A DNA stretch of 64,000 nt. Source: Zymoseptoria tritici IPO323 (lineage: Eukaryota; Ascomycota; Dothideomycetes; Mycosphaerellales; Mycosphaerellaceae). Below the pieces are notes generated by a model. The model was not told the origin of the DNA and did no database searches. It worked only from the letters and a program-made list of their open reading frames with translations. Below, piece after piece: positions 32,611 through 44,745 of this stretch (the stretch's first letter is position 1; each line of letters begins with the position of its first letter). The translations under genes were made by a program, and so were the position numbers. Where the stretch lies: assembly GCF_000219625.1 (NCBI RefSeq), contig NC_018216.1, positions 3,286,001 to 3,350,000 of the forward strand. The letters run 5' to 3'.

Positions 32611-35221
32611 GTCTGCTGGCAGTCGATGAGTTTTCGACCGTCGAGAGGGAGGATCCAACTGTGGTTGCGAGGATCGAGAGGAGTTCAGATTCGGGAGTCC
32701 CGCTGGAAGTTGTTGTTGAGACCTTGGAAGTCTTTCTGGTGAATGTTGATGTTGATGATGGAGCTTCTCCACGGGCAGCTTCATGGATGACGGAACATTC
32801 ATGTGCTCGACGCCGATCTGGCTTAGTCATACAACTGGACTGGAAGTTCGGTTCGGTTTCTGCCCTCATGGAAACCAACCACGTCCTTTCTTCCTTCATC
32901 ACTTGAAAACAGCTTCAATGGGATGACATCGCACTCTTGTCACCTGACCAGCAGTCGTGCGTGGAGCATGACGATTCCAGGTGTGCAAAGCAGAGCGAAT
33001 GATGGCAGCCTTATTCCATGTGGCTGCTGACGGCCATGCCCCGAAGCAAAGACAATGGAAGCCAAGAGACCTGCTGGAAGACCACGCCGACGACGAGTAC
33101 GATTTACTCTGGCTGCCATCCTTCAGAGCTGATCCGTGAGTCCTCACCTTCCCGGTCTAAATTGTCAAGCTAGCGAATCACGACCGACCACGACCGATCT
33201 GACCGCTCCATCTGGTTCGGCTCGGTGCTTATCGTTACACAACTGCCTGCAAGCCACGCAACGTGGTCTCCAGCTACAACAGCAACAACACCTTCCTCAC
33301 TCGTTCGCGGTGAACATGTACATGCCTGCGCCAAGCACTGCACCTAGCGATGATCTGTCACGGCTGCAGATTGAGCAGGCGAAGCCAACACTCTGAAACG
33401 CGCCAGACCTGCGGCCACGTTCTGCTCGTCGACCACTCGGACGAGCTGTGTGCCATTTATTGAAGGTCTTCGCCGGTCAGCTCCACTCGGCCTCGTTCTA
33501 TCCGCACAGAGGCCGCTTCGGATTGCTCTTCTCGCCCGTACACTATTGGCGTCAGTGAGCCGGCTCAGCCGCACAACGGAACTAACAGCGTCGCATACTA
33601 ATGGCAGCAAGTGATCGGCGTGTCTTCCGCGCTCAAGCTCTGCTGCGAAGACCCTCAGCGTGTGTCAATGTGACATATCAATCCTGCTTCGAATCAGCCT
33701 CCTCAACGATCGGTGAGTCAAAACCATCAGAGCAGGACGCGCGGTCTTCAGCTTCAATCATCTTGCAGCTCAAGCTCTGGTCTTCCGCGGATGAGTTTCC
33801 TTCTGCTCCTGCATGTAATGCTGCACTCGTCCAAGAAGCCCAGGAAGTCGCTGCATCGATCTGAAACTGCAAAGACGCCGACATCCGACCTTACAAGCCA
33901 CGAAGACGCCGTGCAATCCGAGGGCTTTGCTCGCCATCGCATGACGAATGCGGTTCTGTCGCCAAATGCTCGTGCGCAGCAGTTATACGCGTCCGCTTTC
34001 ATGAGCCTCGCGAGTGCCTTCATTCTACCGCAACACTGCGAAGAGCGATACGATTGAGTATTCCCATCGACTGGTACGCGGAGCACAGTGCTTATGCATG
34101 CCACTCGGAAAGGTCGTCCGATATGCAGTGTCCTTGCACATTGCATCTTCCACATGGTGGTGACAGGGTAGCACCGGGTCTGTAAGGCTTAACATGCTGC
34201 AGCCACATTTGGTGCAAGGGCTCCTACCACCCAACTGACCACCTTCTCACCTCCACCTCGAGGATTCAGCATCAAGTCTTGCGGGATCCCAAGCACTGTG
34301 CTACGCGCCGAGCGAGTAACACTTGGAGAGTGTCAGTCTAGACATCTGCATAGCGCGGGAGTCAGCCAGTCATTATTTGACCTACCCAGCAGAATCGAGA
34401 CCTGACCTTTCAGATCTTGATCTATGGCCTTGTCCTTTGAACGACACAGAGCTTCATCCTGGCGGCTTCGGTAAGCATGATCTATTCACAAAGCCTTTGG
34501 GACACAGAGCGCGATATATCCCGCGCAATGCTGCTTCGTGGCTTTTGCAAAACCCAACTGAGTTGTGCGCAAATGGTGAATGCCCGGTGTTCAGGGAGAT
34601 GTTCAGGGAGTCCGGTGCATAGCAGCAGATCTCACACTATTGCAGGCGATGTTGAACTGGTAGGTGAATACATCGAGCCGAAACTTCTCCTAGCCTTGCA
34701 GGTGCATGCGATTCCTGGTCCTGGGGTCCAGACCCTCAGAACCCCTGCGATGGCACTGCACTGGCAGCCCAATTGTACGCCACCAAATGGCCTGTGGGTG
34801 AGATGCGTCTAGGAAAGATCAACAGCATGTAGCCCACGCATCGCCGAGCGAATCGCGAGTGATTCTACCGCGGGCTGCAGATCATTCGACAATGGACGAC
34901 ACCAGTTGTGGTCCCTACTTGTCGACGTGTGCCACCGTAAAGTAGGAGGCCTTGCGTGTATATCTACTTGGGCAGCTTGCTCGCGCCGCTTTTGCTCAAC
35001 ATCAACTCAAATTCTCTCAGCTTCAGCAGAATACGACGAAGCGGCAACACCCCCCCTTTGCCGACATTCAACCCGTGCGAGTCCGAGCCTTGAATACTGC
35101 ACCCTGCACTCAGCTTTGCCAGCCCTTGCTCTCACGGCACCGGAACCCCAAGCATAGGCCGCGCTCCACAGCTCTGCGGCCGAACTTGCTTATACGTATA
35201 CCCAGCACTACGCACTGCACG
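32611..35221. other. Gene-poor stretch
   Basis: 2.6 kb between the DOA1 promoter and BTB gene 2. Small ORFs at 33601-33864 and 34323-34622 look partly protein-like but have no family motif, no neighbouring exon support and doubtful starts. I annotate no gene. Confidence 0.45.
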
Positions 35222-36225
35222 ATGTCTATTTCCTCGACCTCTCCGCGAAGATCGCACGCACAAGCCGAATTACTGGACGCTTTATCTGCGTAGGTAGCGA
35301 TGCGGAACCACGGGCCATTATGTATGAGCTTCTTACTGTCAGTACAGACTCCATCTTGGCGGAAAGTATTCGGACTTGACCATTACCTGCAACTCTCGGC
35401 AATGGGCGGTGCACCGAGCAATCGTCTGTTCACGAAGCGGTTTCTTCGATGGAGCCTGCTCGCACGCTTTTCGCGAGGCAAAGACTGGAGTGATCGACCT
35501 CAGCGAAGATGATGAAGATGCCGTGGAACACATGATACACTGTATGAGAGATGTTCCTGCGGACCTGCCGCATGTGCCGTGTGCTGACGGCATCTGCAGA
35601 TTTCTATCACCTTGACTACCTGAACGAACCAGCTGAGCAAGCAGCATCGGCCATGTTCCGGCATCGTGCCTACTCCGACTTACGGAAGAAGCCCTCGAAG
35701 AAGATCGACTTCTCGCAAATCGAAGACCCACTCCTTGCCCAAGCCGGCTACTATCCCATTTCCAAGGTGTCGACGCCCAAAGATACTGCCGCTAGCACCG
35801 ACTTCTCGCGCAAGTCCTCCCGATCGCCCACAAAAGGCCGTTCCTTCACGCCACCGCTGCAGTCCGATCATGGAAGTGAAGACGAGGAAGCCGAGGATGA
35901 CACCACAGAGGCTCAATCACACCTCATCCTTCACACGCAAGTCTACGCTCTCGCCGAAAAGTACGACATACCATCGCTCAAGCAACTCGCCAAGACAAAA
36001 TTCGAAGTCGCAGCCGCCTGCTACTACGACGCACCCGAGCTCGCCGATGCTATCGAGAGTGTCTATTCAACCACAGTGGACTCCGATCGTGGCCTGAGAG
36101 GTGTGGTATTGCAGCTCTTCAAGAGACATCCTCAGTTGGCGAATACGCAGGACGTCTACGCTGTGATCAAGGACACTCCGGCGCTTGCATTGGACTTGTG
36201 GAAGGTCGAACGAGGACTGCTATGA
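35222..36225 (+). CDS. BTB/POZ-domain protein 2
   Basis: Exons 35222-35289, 35348-35541 and 35600-36225; two 58-bp introns; 295 residues. The BTB fold is clear: [19 protein letters not shown], then [27 protein letters not shown] and, across the second intron, HMIHYFYHLDY. A Ser/Lys-rich acidic insert (residues about 110-185) separates it from the helical C-terminal part ([20 protein letters not shown]), the usual BACK-like end of fungal BTB proteins. In the first intron the acceptor at 35347 was chosen over an earlier AG because it keeps the fold in frame. It probably acts as a dimerising or Cullin-3 adaptor; targets unknown. Confidence 0.85.
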
Positions 36226-36979
36226 GAAATTCGACGTTCGATACTAGAGAGTTATCGATGTGGCGCCCCAAGGATTTCTTATTGAGCCACAGAACGCTGC
36301 GGCATCTTTACCATCTACCAAGCTCATACTGGCTTCCACTTTAACCTCCCCAAATCTGGCGAAGCTCTTTCCACGTGCGACAAAGAGCGTCGGAGAAACG
36401 TCAACAAATACTCAAGTAGCGTGGCTTCCATGCGGTCCACAATGGAAGCTTGGTACACCGTCCTGAAACCGAAACCCTGCTAGTCGCCGGCCTTGGTACG
36501 CCATTTGCTTCCACGCATGGCCACGCGGCGACCTTGCTCGAGTGTGCCTTTGCCACTTTCGAGCCGTCTGCTGGTAGCCTATGCTACGATGACCAGTAAG
36601 GGACAACCTTGTCCATTACCATGGAACGGTGAAATGCGAAGTGCACCTTGGGTGCATGACCGGCTGGCTGTGAGGACGATATGACCGAATGCATGCTCGC
36701 TCTCGGAGAACGGACAAAACGCATTGGATGATCTTCATGCATGCTACCCAGGGTCACGTCGACGTATTTCTATCTTGCCATGAATTGAAGTCAGCTTGGA
36801 AACGCTGGGAAGAGTGCAAATGGCATTTGCGTGTGATCCAAGCCAAATTATTCTATCTTCTCAAACCGAAACTTAGTACATATACTTTTGATACGCCGTC
36901 TGCTCAAATTACCCACAATTGACCACCCATATCCGCCCGCGTACAGCCCTCCCAGAATACCAATTACGTCACAGCCGAA
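36226..36979. other. Convergent spacer
   Basis: 754 bp between BTB gene 2 and the velvet gene, with no supported gene. The velvet gene could in principle have a further 3' exon here, but I found no good splice pair that restores the missing velvet C-terminus. Confidence 0.5.
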
Positions 36980-37711
36980 TCACATGCGCTGCTGTCTCCT
37001 CTGCGAGCTTGAACCAGTATGTCTCCTCTCCACCTTGATCGACTCACTGTCCACCGCAGCGACCGTCGATCCACCTCCCGAGGCAGAAGGACAGACTTGA
37101 ATCAACGTCACTCTCAGACGAAATAAGCCAGGTTGTCGAATGAGTAATGCCGGAAAGGTGAAGTATCCAAGATGTGCGCGGTCAGGCTGGCTGCGAGCCA
37201 GTGTTTCGGCATACTCCTCGGGAATGGGATGGACCGAGTCGGACATTTGCTGGCTGGTCAGTGTCCCGCTTTCCATGGGTTTGCGTTCGCCGGAACGACT
37301 CTCTTCGACGAGGGAGACGATGGCGAGAAGTCGGGATGTATCGGCATTGGCATAGCGGGCGGCGAGTTCTGGAGAGGGGAGTCGGAGACTGAGCAGAACG
37401 GATGTCTCGACTGATGTGCCATAGACGATGTTTTGTGGAGGTTGACCAATGACATCGAGTTCGAAGATTGGTCGGTCGGAGGTGGGTTCTCGGACGGTTG
37501 ATGGAGCTGTTGATGTTGAGGAGGTTTTGCGACGATGGCTGGACTCTGACTTTGATGTCTTGCGAGATGAGGGTTGTTTCGACCGACGCCTGTCGCTGTC
37601 TTCGGCTTCCTTTTGTCGGTTGCCTCCGCTGCGGCCTGCGTCACGACCGGCGTCAACCGCGCGGGGACCGTATCCGTCCCGGAGGTACGATTTGAGAGGA
37701 GAATCCGACAT
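36980..37711 (-). CDS. Velvet-domain protein, short form
   Basis: Single exon, 243 residues, start ATG at 37711. Residues 1-80 are basic and Ser-rich, probably disordered. A velvet-like region follows: FELDVIGQPPQNIVYG, then LLAIVSLVEESRSG and YFTFPALLIRQPGLFRLRV, matching the family pattern of a first strand, a two-part core and a (F/V)FPxLxxRxxGxFRLRxxL signature. VDSESIKVER fits the next strand, but the usual (K/R)(F/Y)PG..ES..L ending is absent. Velvet proteins (VeA, VelB, VelC, VosA) are fungal transcription regulators linking light, development and secondary metabolism. This member is either truncated, a divergent lineage, or missing a terminal exon. Subfamily not assignable. Confidence 0.68.
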   Translation of the reverse strand: MSDSPLKSYLRDGYGPRAVDAGRDAGRSGGNRQKEAEDSDRRRSKQPSSRKTSKSESSHRRKTSSTSTAPSTVREPTSDRPIFELDVIGQPPQNIVYGTSVETSVLLSLRLPSPELAARYANADTSRLLAIVSLVEESRSGERKPMESGTLTSQQMSDSVHPIPEEYAETLARSQPDRAHLGYFTFPALLIRQPGLFRLRVTLIQVCPSASGGGSTVAAVDSESIKVERRHTGSSSQRRQQRM

Positions 37712-40504
37712 GATGGAACGGGTGTGGGAACGTGGTGTGATTGATGTGTTTGAGCTTGAGGATAAACCAATGAATTCGTTTCTGGAATGTTGCCTGCTGC
37801 TTCAGATCAGTCCTGTCATACTTGCCACGTTGGTGATGCCCAATCGTTCGGCGTTGCAGTGTTCCATGCTGCGACTTACCAGATCTTGGTGTAGCTGTTC
37901 GAAACCGGTTGAAGAGCACAAGAGGTGGAAAGACTTGTGAGCAAAGAATCGAGGTAGGAGCAAGTTTCAATGGTTGGTTGCAGTGAAAGATGGTAGCCTA
38001 TGGGAGGCGATCCTCCTCTGTTATATACCATTGGAGTGAAAAGCTCCGGTCAACCTGTCTGGACGAAATTAGCACCTCGACAGATCGTTTAACGCATGCC
38101 GCGTACCTCTATCGATCAACACCAGGATGTGAAGACAAGACTAGCCCCATTTCACGTCACATCTACTGCAATTGTCAAGCAGGAGAAACCACCAAGGCTA
38201 GATTGAGCGTTGCGCGTGCTCACGTTGGCTTGGGATTACCACCAGATTTCAAGGCGGCGTGCCTCCTGGCGCTGATTGTCTCCCGACGATGGTCAACCGT
38301 TCGCCTCGTGGATTTGAAGTCGATGTGGTCTGGTCTCAGAGCCCTGCACGGTGCTACAGTGCTCGGCCGTGGCGCAACATTGATCAGCCACGATCTCTTC
38401 ATCGTCCCGAGCACCGATCTCTTCATCGTCCCGAATCCGTGGCTGCGGCTCGAGATCCCGGTCTACAGGGACTGTCCGAAGTCAATGGACAGGCGAATTC
38501 GTGACGTTCTGACAGTGTCAAGTTGAGTAATTCTAGCGGTGAACTCGATCCGCTTGAGCAGAATCTGTGTCGTGCAGGCATACGATGGTCGTCCATCGAC
38601 TTCCCGAGCATGTCCGTAGGCTGACGCTCTCGAAGGGTACTCGCTCTGATTCTAGGCCCGAGTGCTTTTCTCGTCCGTATGGCTAATGACGCGCAGCGGG
38701 AGAAGACGCCATCCACGGGGAACGACAGCCCGGTGCGCGATCGTGTCACGAAGACCTCAGCCCTGATCCCAGTCCAGTGCTTTGGGTTCATCAGGCCGGA
38801 CGATGGCGAGGCGATCTCCATCGGTCTGTGTGATGTTTGTTGCAACCACTGCGTTGGACGATTGCTCTCTTCGGATGCTTGCAATCTGCGAATGATATGC
38901 GCAAGCCATCAAGTCATGGTGATTGGAGGACCATGGCCCTCAATGCCATACACTCGTCTTCGCAATTACCGAGGGTGTGTGTGATGCGTTGAATGGGCAG
39001 GAGAGACAGTGGGCCTTTGCAACAAGGCACAATCCCTGCAGTGGCGTTACCACTCTCGCCGTGCAAAAGTATTTGATGGCATTCTCTGGCATTCACAAAA
39101 TCAGCCCGTTCAGACGGCATGCTCCACAAGCCATGGTCATGTGAGATGCAGGTCACCGAAAAGCATTCGAATTGGCGTGCACCAGCTCGTGGCATGCAGA
39201 TAGCCGTCTCTGAGATTTCAGGCAGATCTCGGCCATCATGTAGATTGGCGAGAGCCACTTGATGAAGCCGCGAGTTTCACATTCCATCTCAGTGCGACAC
39301 TCGGTCCGTACGCTCGCTCGTCTGCATCGTCGCACGGATCCCGAGTCGGGAACGCAGGTACTGCATGCGGTCGGGACTGCAAAAGCAGTGGTTGTGTCGA
39401 TGTCGCACTGCTGAGTGGTCCGTGGAGTTTCAGTGCGATGGACCGTTCTGCGATGCCCTCTTCTGGCCATGAGTGCGCGCCTGGGAATTTTCATCGTCAT
39501 CTCGAATTGATGGTTGGCATCATGGTTGCCTCAAGGATCCTGAAGCCATTCTTGTATATCACGTGGGGAGTGCATCTGGCTGCTGGACTCCCGTCTTGGA
39601 GATGTGGTTCGGTACGGAGGTTCAAGCCTCGCGCCAGCGGCTCCCCGGAATATACCCGGACGACTTCATCATCTGCCTCATGCATCACTGCGTCCCGTGC
39701 ACTGTGTACATGCGAACAGTCTGACTCGATGGGGACAGTGGACAGAGGCCGCTTGAGCTGAATTGCTGTCCCTGCCCTGCTCGTAGAGCATCGTCTTCGG
39801 GCATCGCCGTTGATTCCACGACCCATCTAGGACATGGCCCAAGCCTCGCCACGCGGAAGATCACCAGTGCTCACGTTGAAGCGGACGAGGGTGGCCAGAG
39901 GATGGACCGGCATTGCCAATCTCTCCATGTGCCTTGACGAAGCCAGGAAGGAGTGGTGCCTTCTGGACATTGGACATGGCGGACGTTCTGTGATTGACTC
40001 TCGAGTACCATGGGCAGAAATGTGGTGTGGGTGGGGCCCTATACTCTCAAGGTCCAATAATCCGGTGGGCACTCCTTTCGGTGTTTGACCGCTTTCATGC
40101 ATTGAAGTGGCGATCGACCGCCATCACCATACATTCATCCATCGTTCCTCGCCAGCGGGACTGAGTTCTTGGATCCGTCGGTCCTGCCCGGTGAACCGTG
40201 GACTGGTACAATCACGGTGTCACCCAATCCGTGCTGAACACACCTAAGCGGACGAGTCGAGGTGGTGGACTGCTCGCACGATCCGCGAACGTTGATGACA
40301 AGACTCTGGATCATCCTCTCAAACCCCCGTTAGAATGGCGGTCGAACCAAATAACCATTTGATTGTTTCTCAAGGTCTGTCACCTTGATAGCGAGTCATG
40401 TTGGATGAATGGATACAAGGAGTACCCTGGACCTCCACGTAGGTAGGCGGTCATGCTGGCTTTGCCTTCGTCTTCCACCTACACAACCACACCGATGACC
40501 TACC
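37712..40504. other. Gene-poor stretch
   Basis: 2.8 kb with no supported gene. A pair of 21-bp direct repeats (CGATCTCTTCATCGTCCCGA core) lies at about 38391-38433. ORFs at 37990-38526, 38679-38984 and 39438-39761 lack domains and reliable starts. Confidence 0.5.
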
Positions 40505-40524
40505 ATGACCTACCATGACCTTAC
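40495..40524 (+). promoter_or_regulatory. Triple 10-bp repeat placing three ATGs at the start site
   Basis: ATGACCTACC is repeated from 40495, 40505 and, with a changed end, 40515. Because 10 is not a multiple of three, each ATG is in a different frame. The first gives a 7-codon ORF ending in TGA, the second starts the acyltransferase, and the third starts an alternative frame. Confidence 0.85.
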
Positions 40525-41926
40525 ACAGCAGGCTCTGGCCATCTGGCGAGACCTTCGTCGCGCCGCAAGCACCAGCAAATCTCAATCTGCTACGGTGGCA
40601 CGACCTCCACGGCCTACGGCGTGGCTTGATGGTTTGCGGGGAATCGCCGCTCTCCTAGTCTTTTTCATGCACAATGAAGATGTCGGCCACCAAGGATCAG
40701 ATTACGTTATTCTGGAGAATCCCTATGGTCTTGCTGGAGAGAAGCATTTTGTGACCTTTCCTTTCGTCCGGACACTCTTCAGCGGCGGTCACACTGCAGT
40801 CTTTACTTTCTTCATCATTTCAGGATATGCGCTTTCATACAAGCCATTGCAACTGGTACACTCGCAAGACTTGAGGTCCCTGGCCAAATCAACTGGATCA
40901 GCTCTTTTCCGGCGTTGGGGCAGACTGTTCCTACCGCTATATGTCTCTACATTCTGCTGGATGTCCTCCTGGTACATTTTCGGCTACGACAGTGGTCGAG
41001 GCGAACCAAAGCGCCTTGCTTCGTGGACGGCAGAGCTACGCCGATGGTGGGACATTCACAACAATGGGAATTATGGTGGCTACAACGTGCACCTGTGGAC
41101 CATACCGGAGGAGTTCTGGGGCTCGATCTTCATCTACTGCATCATTCTTGCGACGTCCATGTTCACGGACGGCGTACGACTGTCGACAGAGCTGGCCTTG
41201 TGCGCCTACCGCGTCTACCTCAACAAGAACGACGCAGTCTTCATTGTGGGCATGTTATTGTGCGACATTTCCCTGCTGGCCGAAGCTGAGAGGTTGCCGA
41301 AAATCCTCAAGCGTCTTACGCCTCGCTACAATGCTCTGTGGTATATTCCGCTCCTGCTGGGTCTTTACCTTGCTCCTTTCGGCCATGGCTTTGCAGGCGA
41401 CATCCATGACTTCTCTGGATACCCTGGCTGGTCGATTCTGGCCTTCTTATTGCCCCCGAATACCAGTTTCAAATACTATTACAAATTTTGGGGATGCACG
41501 TTGATCGTCGTATCTATATCGCAGCTTGGATTCTGCAGGCGTATGTTCGAAGGACGGATAGCACAATACCTTGGCCGCGTTTCATTCAGCTTTTATCTGC
41601 TCCACGGTCCTTTCTTGTGGAGTGTCGGGGTCCGCCTGTATGCCGCCTGCGGTCTGGAAAATCGTTACACCGACCTCAAGGCCTGGGACAACATGATGAA
41701 GATCCCGGATGGTGGCCCGCTGGGATTGGAACCCCGACTTCTTGTGCCTTTGCTCATCATTCTGGTCTTGGTGCTTGCACTTTCCGAGCTCTTCACCCGA
41801 TACGTGGATCAGCCTAGCATCAAGTTTGTGCACTGGTGCTTTTCCTGGGGACAACCTCTAGAGCTTGAGGACAGCCAGGACCAGCAGAGCAGCTTGCCGT
41901 TGCTGGAAGTGGAAGTTCGGAACTAG
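40505..41926 (+). CDS. Acyltransferase-3 family membrane protein 1
   Basis: Single exon, 473 residues. It opens with the family signature WLDGLRGIAALLVFFMHN, whose His is the presumed catalytic residue. Then come FFIISGYALSY and about ten hydrophobic segments (for example LWYIPLLLGLYLAP, WGCTLIVVSISQLGF and LLVPLLIILVLVLAL), with ISFYLLHGP-type sequence (FSFYLLHGPFLW) near the end. These are features of the acyltransferase-3/OafA family of multi-pass proteins that move acyl groups onto sugars or lipids. The start is the middle of three closely spaced ATGs. In fungi, members may acylate cell-surface glycans or secondary metabolites; the acceptor is unknown here. It is a distant paralogue of the gene at 59315-60869. 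Confidence 0.85.
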   Translation: MTYHDLTQQALAIWRDLRRAASTSKSQSATVARPPRPTAWLDGLRGIAALLVFFMHNEDVGHQGSDYVILENPYGLAGEKHFVTFPFVRTLFSGGHTAVFTFFIISGYALSYKPLQLVHSQDLRSLAKSTGSALFRRWGRLFLPLYVSTFCWMSSWYIFGYDSGRGEPKRLASWTAELRRWWDIHNNGNYGGYNVHLWTIPEEFWGSIFIYCIILATSMFTDGVRLSTELALCAYRVYLNKNDAVFIVGMLLCDISLLAEAERLPKILKRLTPRYNALWYIPLLLGLYLAPFGHGFAGDIHDFSGYPGWSILAFLLPPNTSFKYYYKFWGCTLIVVSISQLGFCRRMFEGRIAQYLGRVSFSFYLLHGPFLWSVGVRLYAACGLENRYTDLKAWDNMMKIPDGGPLGLEPRLLVPLLIILVLVLALSELFTRYVDQPSIKFVHWCFSWGQPLELEDSQDQQSSLPLLEVEVRN

Positions 41927-42894
41927 TATGGCGTCCTTGTCTTCAGCCGATTTCTGTAGGCCCTGCATACAAAGCCTCCGTTGCCTTCATACCCGAAAGT
42001 CTCACTAAGGTCTACGACTTTGCAATACATTGTCTTGCTGACGATGGGTGCAGTCCAGAACGAACGCTGATGACAAGTGCGTTCAGTCCGTCGATGAGAC
42101 GACCTCGTTCTTCGAGCAGGCAATTGTAGTGGTTTCCAATGCCGTGCCAGCCTTTGCATAGAGAGATTGCCAACACAGCTAACATTCCTGATTTCATCAT
42201 TATTGGAAGCAGGACTATATCTATCTTATAGACAATATTTGTATACACGTGGAAAACAGCGGCTCGTAGGTAAATTATGAAACCTGCCGATGCAAGTAAG
42301 TGACTCGCGGGCAGCCAATCCGCCCACAGGGCTCGCCAACAGCCGCATTCGAACTTCACCACTGACTTTTGTTAGTACAAACCTGCTGCGCTATCCATTG
42401 TCGTACGCCAGCGCTCAGGATCATGTCCCTGTCGCTTCTGCATGGCTTCGCGGGCCGGATCACGCTCATGGTAGCCTGTCATGTGGCCCTGGCCCGCCCT
42501 ATACCAGCTTCCATTGTATGGTCGCCACTTCGAGATGGTAACGGAGTCAAGTCTTTCACTCTCATCGAGCTCTTTACGCAAGGGTAGGAAGGCTGTAAGA
42601 AGATACCCAAGATAATGAGGGTGGTAGCGAGCCCATACAATGCGGTCCTACTTGATACCAAAACGACCATACACACACGGTCGGAGCTCAGTCGATGGTT
42701 CCATTGCCGGCACTCAACAACCAATATGCCGCCTGTCTTGTTGGTCACTGACTTACAGCTCGTATTCCTGACTAGCGATTGTCTTTGTGGCTGACTTTCG
42801 GTTGTACTTGTTGGACCAGGGGAGCTCAAATACATAAGATGTCCTCGCCGCGTCGGGTTTACCGTCCTGGTGTCATTCGTGAGGATTTTCGACC
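41927..42894. other. Spacer upstream of the CAP10-type gene
   Basis: 968 bp, somewhat AT-richer around 42180-42260, with TATATCTATC-like runs. No gene seen. Confidence 0.5.
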
Positions 42895-44641
42895 ATGTTG
42901 GTCAATCGGACTCCCAGAGCTTGGCCCCTCGTTGCGGCCGTTCTCATTTGTCTTCTTTATGCCCACGCTCGTTATGTCGGATGCTGGCATCCTTCCTCAC
43001 TTCTGCAGATCCCGCAACTTTCGAGCAATGCCAACCTTGCGCATCTCCACAACCATACCGATGTCGACGAACGACGGCATCATCCAATTCAGGTGCTGGC
43101 CCGCCGGGCGCGGCGCCATTTCGAAGAGATGGTAGAACAGCAGTCGCAGTCGTACGAAGCGGCGGTCATCGAGTACAATCGGCGGTACCACAGGATACCG
43201 CCGCCGGGATTCCAGAAGTGGTTCGAGCACGCAAAGGCGAACGCTTGTCCGATCATTGACAATTTTGATGTCATGGAGAGAGATCTGGCTCCGTTCCACC
43301 AGCTCAGTGGCAGAGAAGTCATGGGCAGCGTGGAAGATGCCCGTAAATCGGAAGATCACAAGGCGAACTTTTGCCGGATCGAGGATGGGAAGTGGCTTCC
43401 CGAAGACTGCGTTGGAGAACTGGCGGATAACTTGAAGAATGTGGTAAGTTTTGCTGCGAGCGAAAGTCGTGCGAAGAAGGAGAAGGCTATGCTTGGTTGT
43501 CGGAGATGTGAATCGACCTGTAGAGAGACTGACTGGCCTCAAGACCCAGGATATGCCGAATGTCCATCTTCCATTCAACGCCATCGACGAGCCGCGGGTT
43601 ATCATGATGCCCGGCGAGCAGGAAGAGTTTTGGGTCGACGCAGGCCACCGCAACTGGTGGTATAACCTGACCGAGCCATGCCACGGGTCCAACATGAAGC
43701 CGCGAACAGCGAGAGGAGCCGATGTGTTTACGCATGGCATTCCCCTGATCCAAGACCACAGCACTGCCATAGACGTCTGCCAGCATCCCGAGTACGAGAG
43801 CTTGTACGGTCTTTGGAGTGCTCCAACGACCTTGAGATTCACGAGAAATGCGGTCCCGATCATGTCTCCGGCTGCGGCGTCGACCATGGGAGATATCATG
43901 TTTCCAGCCGTGGCCTATAATCAGGGAATGTACTCGTGGAACGAGGATGAAGCCGTGCCGTGGAACGAGAAAGAGCATGGTCTGTACTGGGCAGGTGGAA
44001 CAACCGGAAACTTCGTCACAAACACGAGCGATTCCTGGGCCAGGTCTCATCGCCAGCGATTCGTGCTCCTCGCAAACAACCACGATCCCAACAAGCAACA
44101 CAGATACCTCAAGCAAAACGCCCAGAAAGGTCATTGGGAGTCCTGGATCGACCAATCCTTCAATACGGACTCGTACCACGCATACTTCACCAACATTGTC
44201 CAGTGCGAGCCAACAGGATGCGATGCAGAAAAGGAGCTGTTGGCGCCGTATATCACCAGCGGGCGACCCCGTGGGGAAAATGGAAAGTACACGCTCGTCT
44301 TCGACACCGATGGAAATGGACATTCCGGCCGTTACTATCGTCTTCTGATGTCTCATTCTCTCCCTCTGAAGCAGACCATGCTCCGAGAGTGGCATGATGA
44401 TCGTTTGATACCCTGGGTCCATTTCGTCCCCGTCAGTCTCGAACTCGAGGATCTCCCGGAAATCGTACGATACCTAGTCGAGGAGGAAGAAGGAAGGATA
44501 TTGGCGCACCAACTAGCGCAGAACGGAAGAGAATGGGCGTTCAAGAGCTTGCGACCGGTGGATCAGGCGTCGTATGTGTATCGGTTAGCGCTAGAGTTGA
44601 GTCGATTACAGGATCCAGGTCGAAAGGCGTCAGTGGAGTGA
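42895..44641 (+). CDS. CAP10-type glycosyltransferase (GT90 family)
   Basis: Exons 42895-43443 and 43526-44641, with an 82-bp intron; 554 residues. Residues 10-25 (WPLVAAVLICLLYAHA) form a type II signal anchor, followed by a lumenal stem. The catalytic CAP10 domain shows EKEHGLYWAGGTTGNF (family: W(R/K)GSTTG) and KYTLVFDTDGNGHSGRY, then LLMSHSLPLKQ and WVHFVPVSLELEDL, the conserved C-terminal block. GT90 enzymes are Golgi or ER transferases of xylose or glucose, including Cryptococcus CAP10 (family knowledge); the donor here is unknown. The acceptor AG at 43525 was chosen because earlier AGs give a stop or lose the frame. It ends 104 bp from the convergent gene at 44746. Confidence 0.88.
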
Positions 44642-44745
44642 TGGAGTTTGTGCGTCCTCGGGAACCACATTTCAAACTATGTTTCTGTGTCTGTGTCAAG
44701 TGTCAAGAGGAGCTTGATGTCGACTTGTATAATATCCTCGAATGC

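Noticed and set aside
34323..34622. Short ORF with partly protein-like composition
   Set aside because: It lacks an ATG at its start, has no domain, and no exon partner was found.
38679..38984. Cys-containing ORF with a CDVCCNHC segment
   Set aside because: No matching second metal knuckle, no splice support and no conserved start; probably chance.
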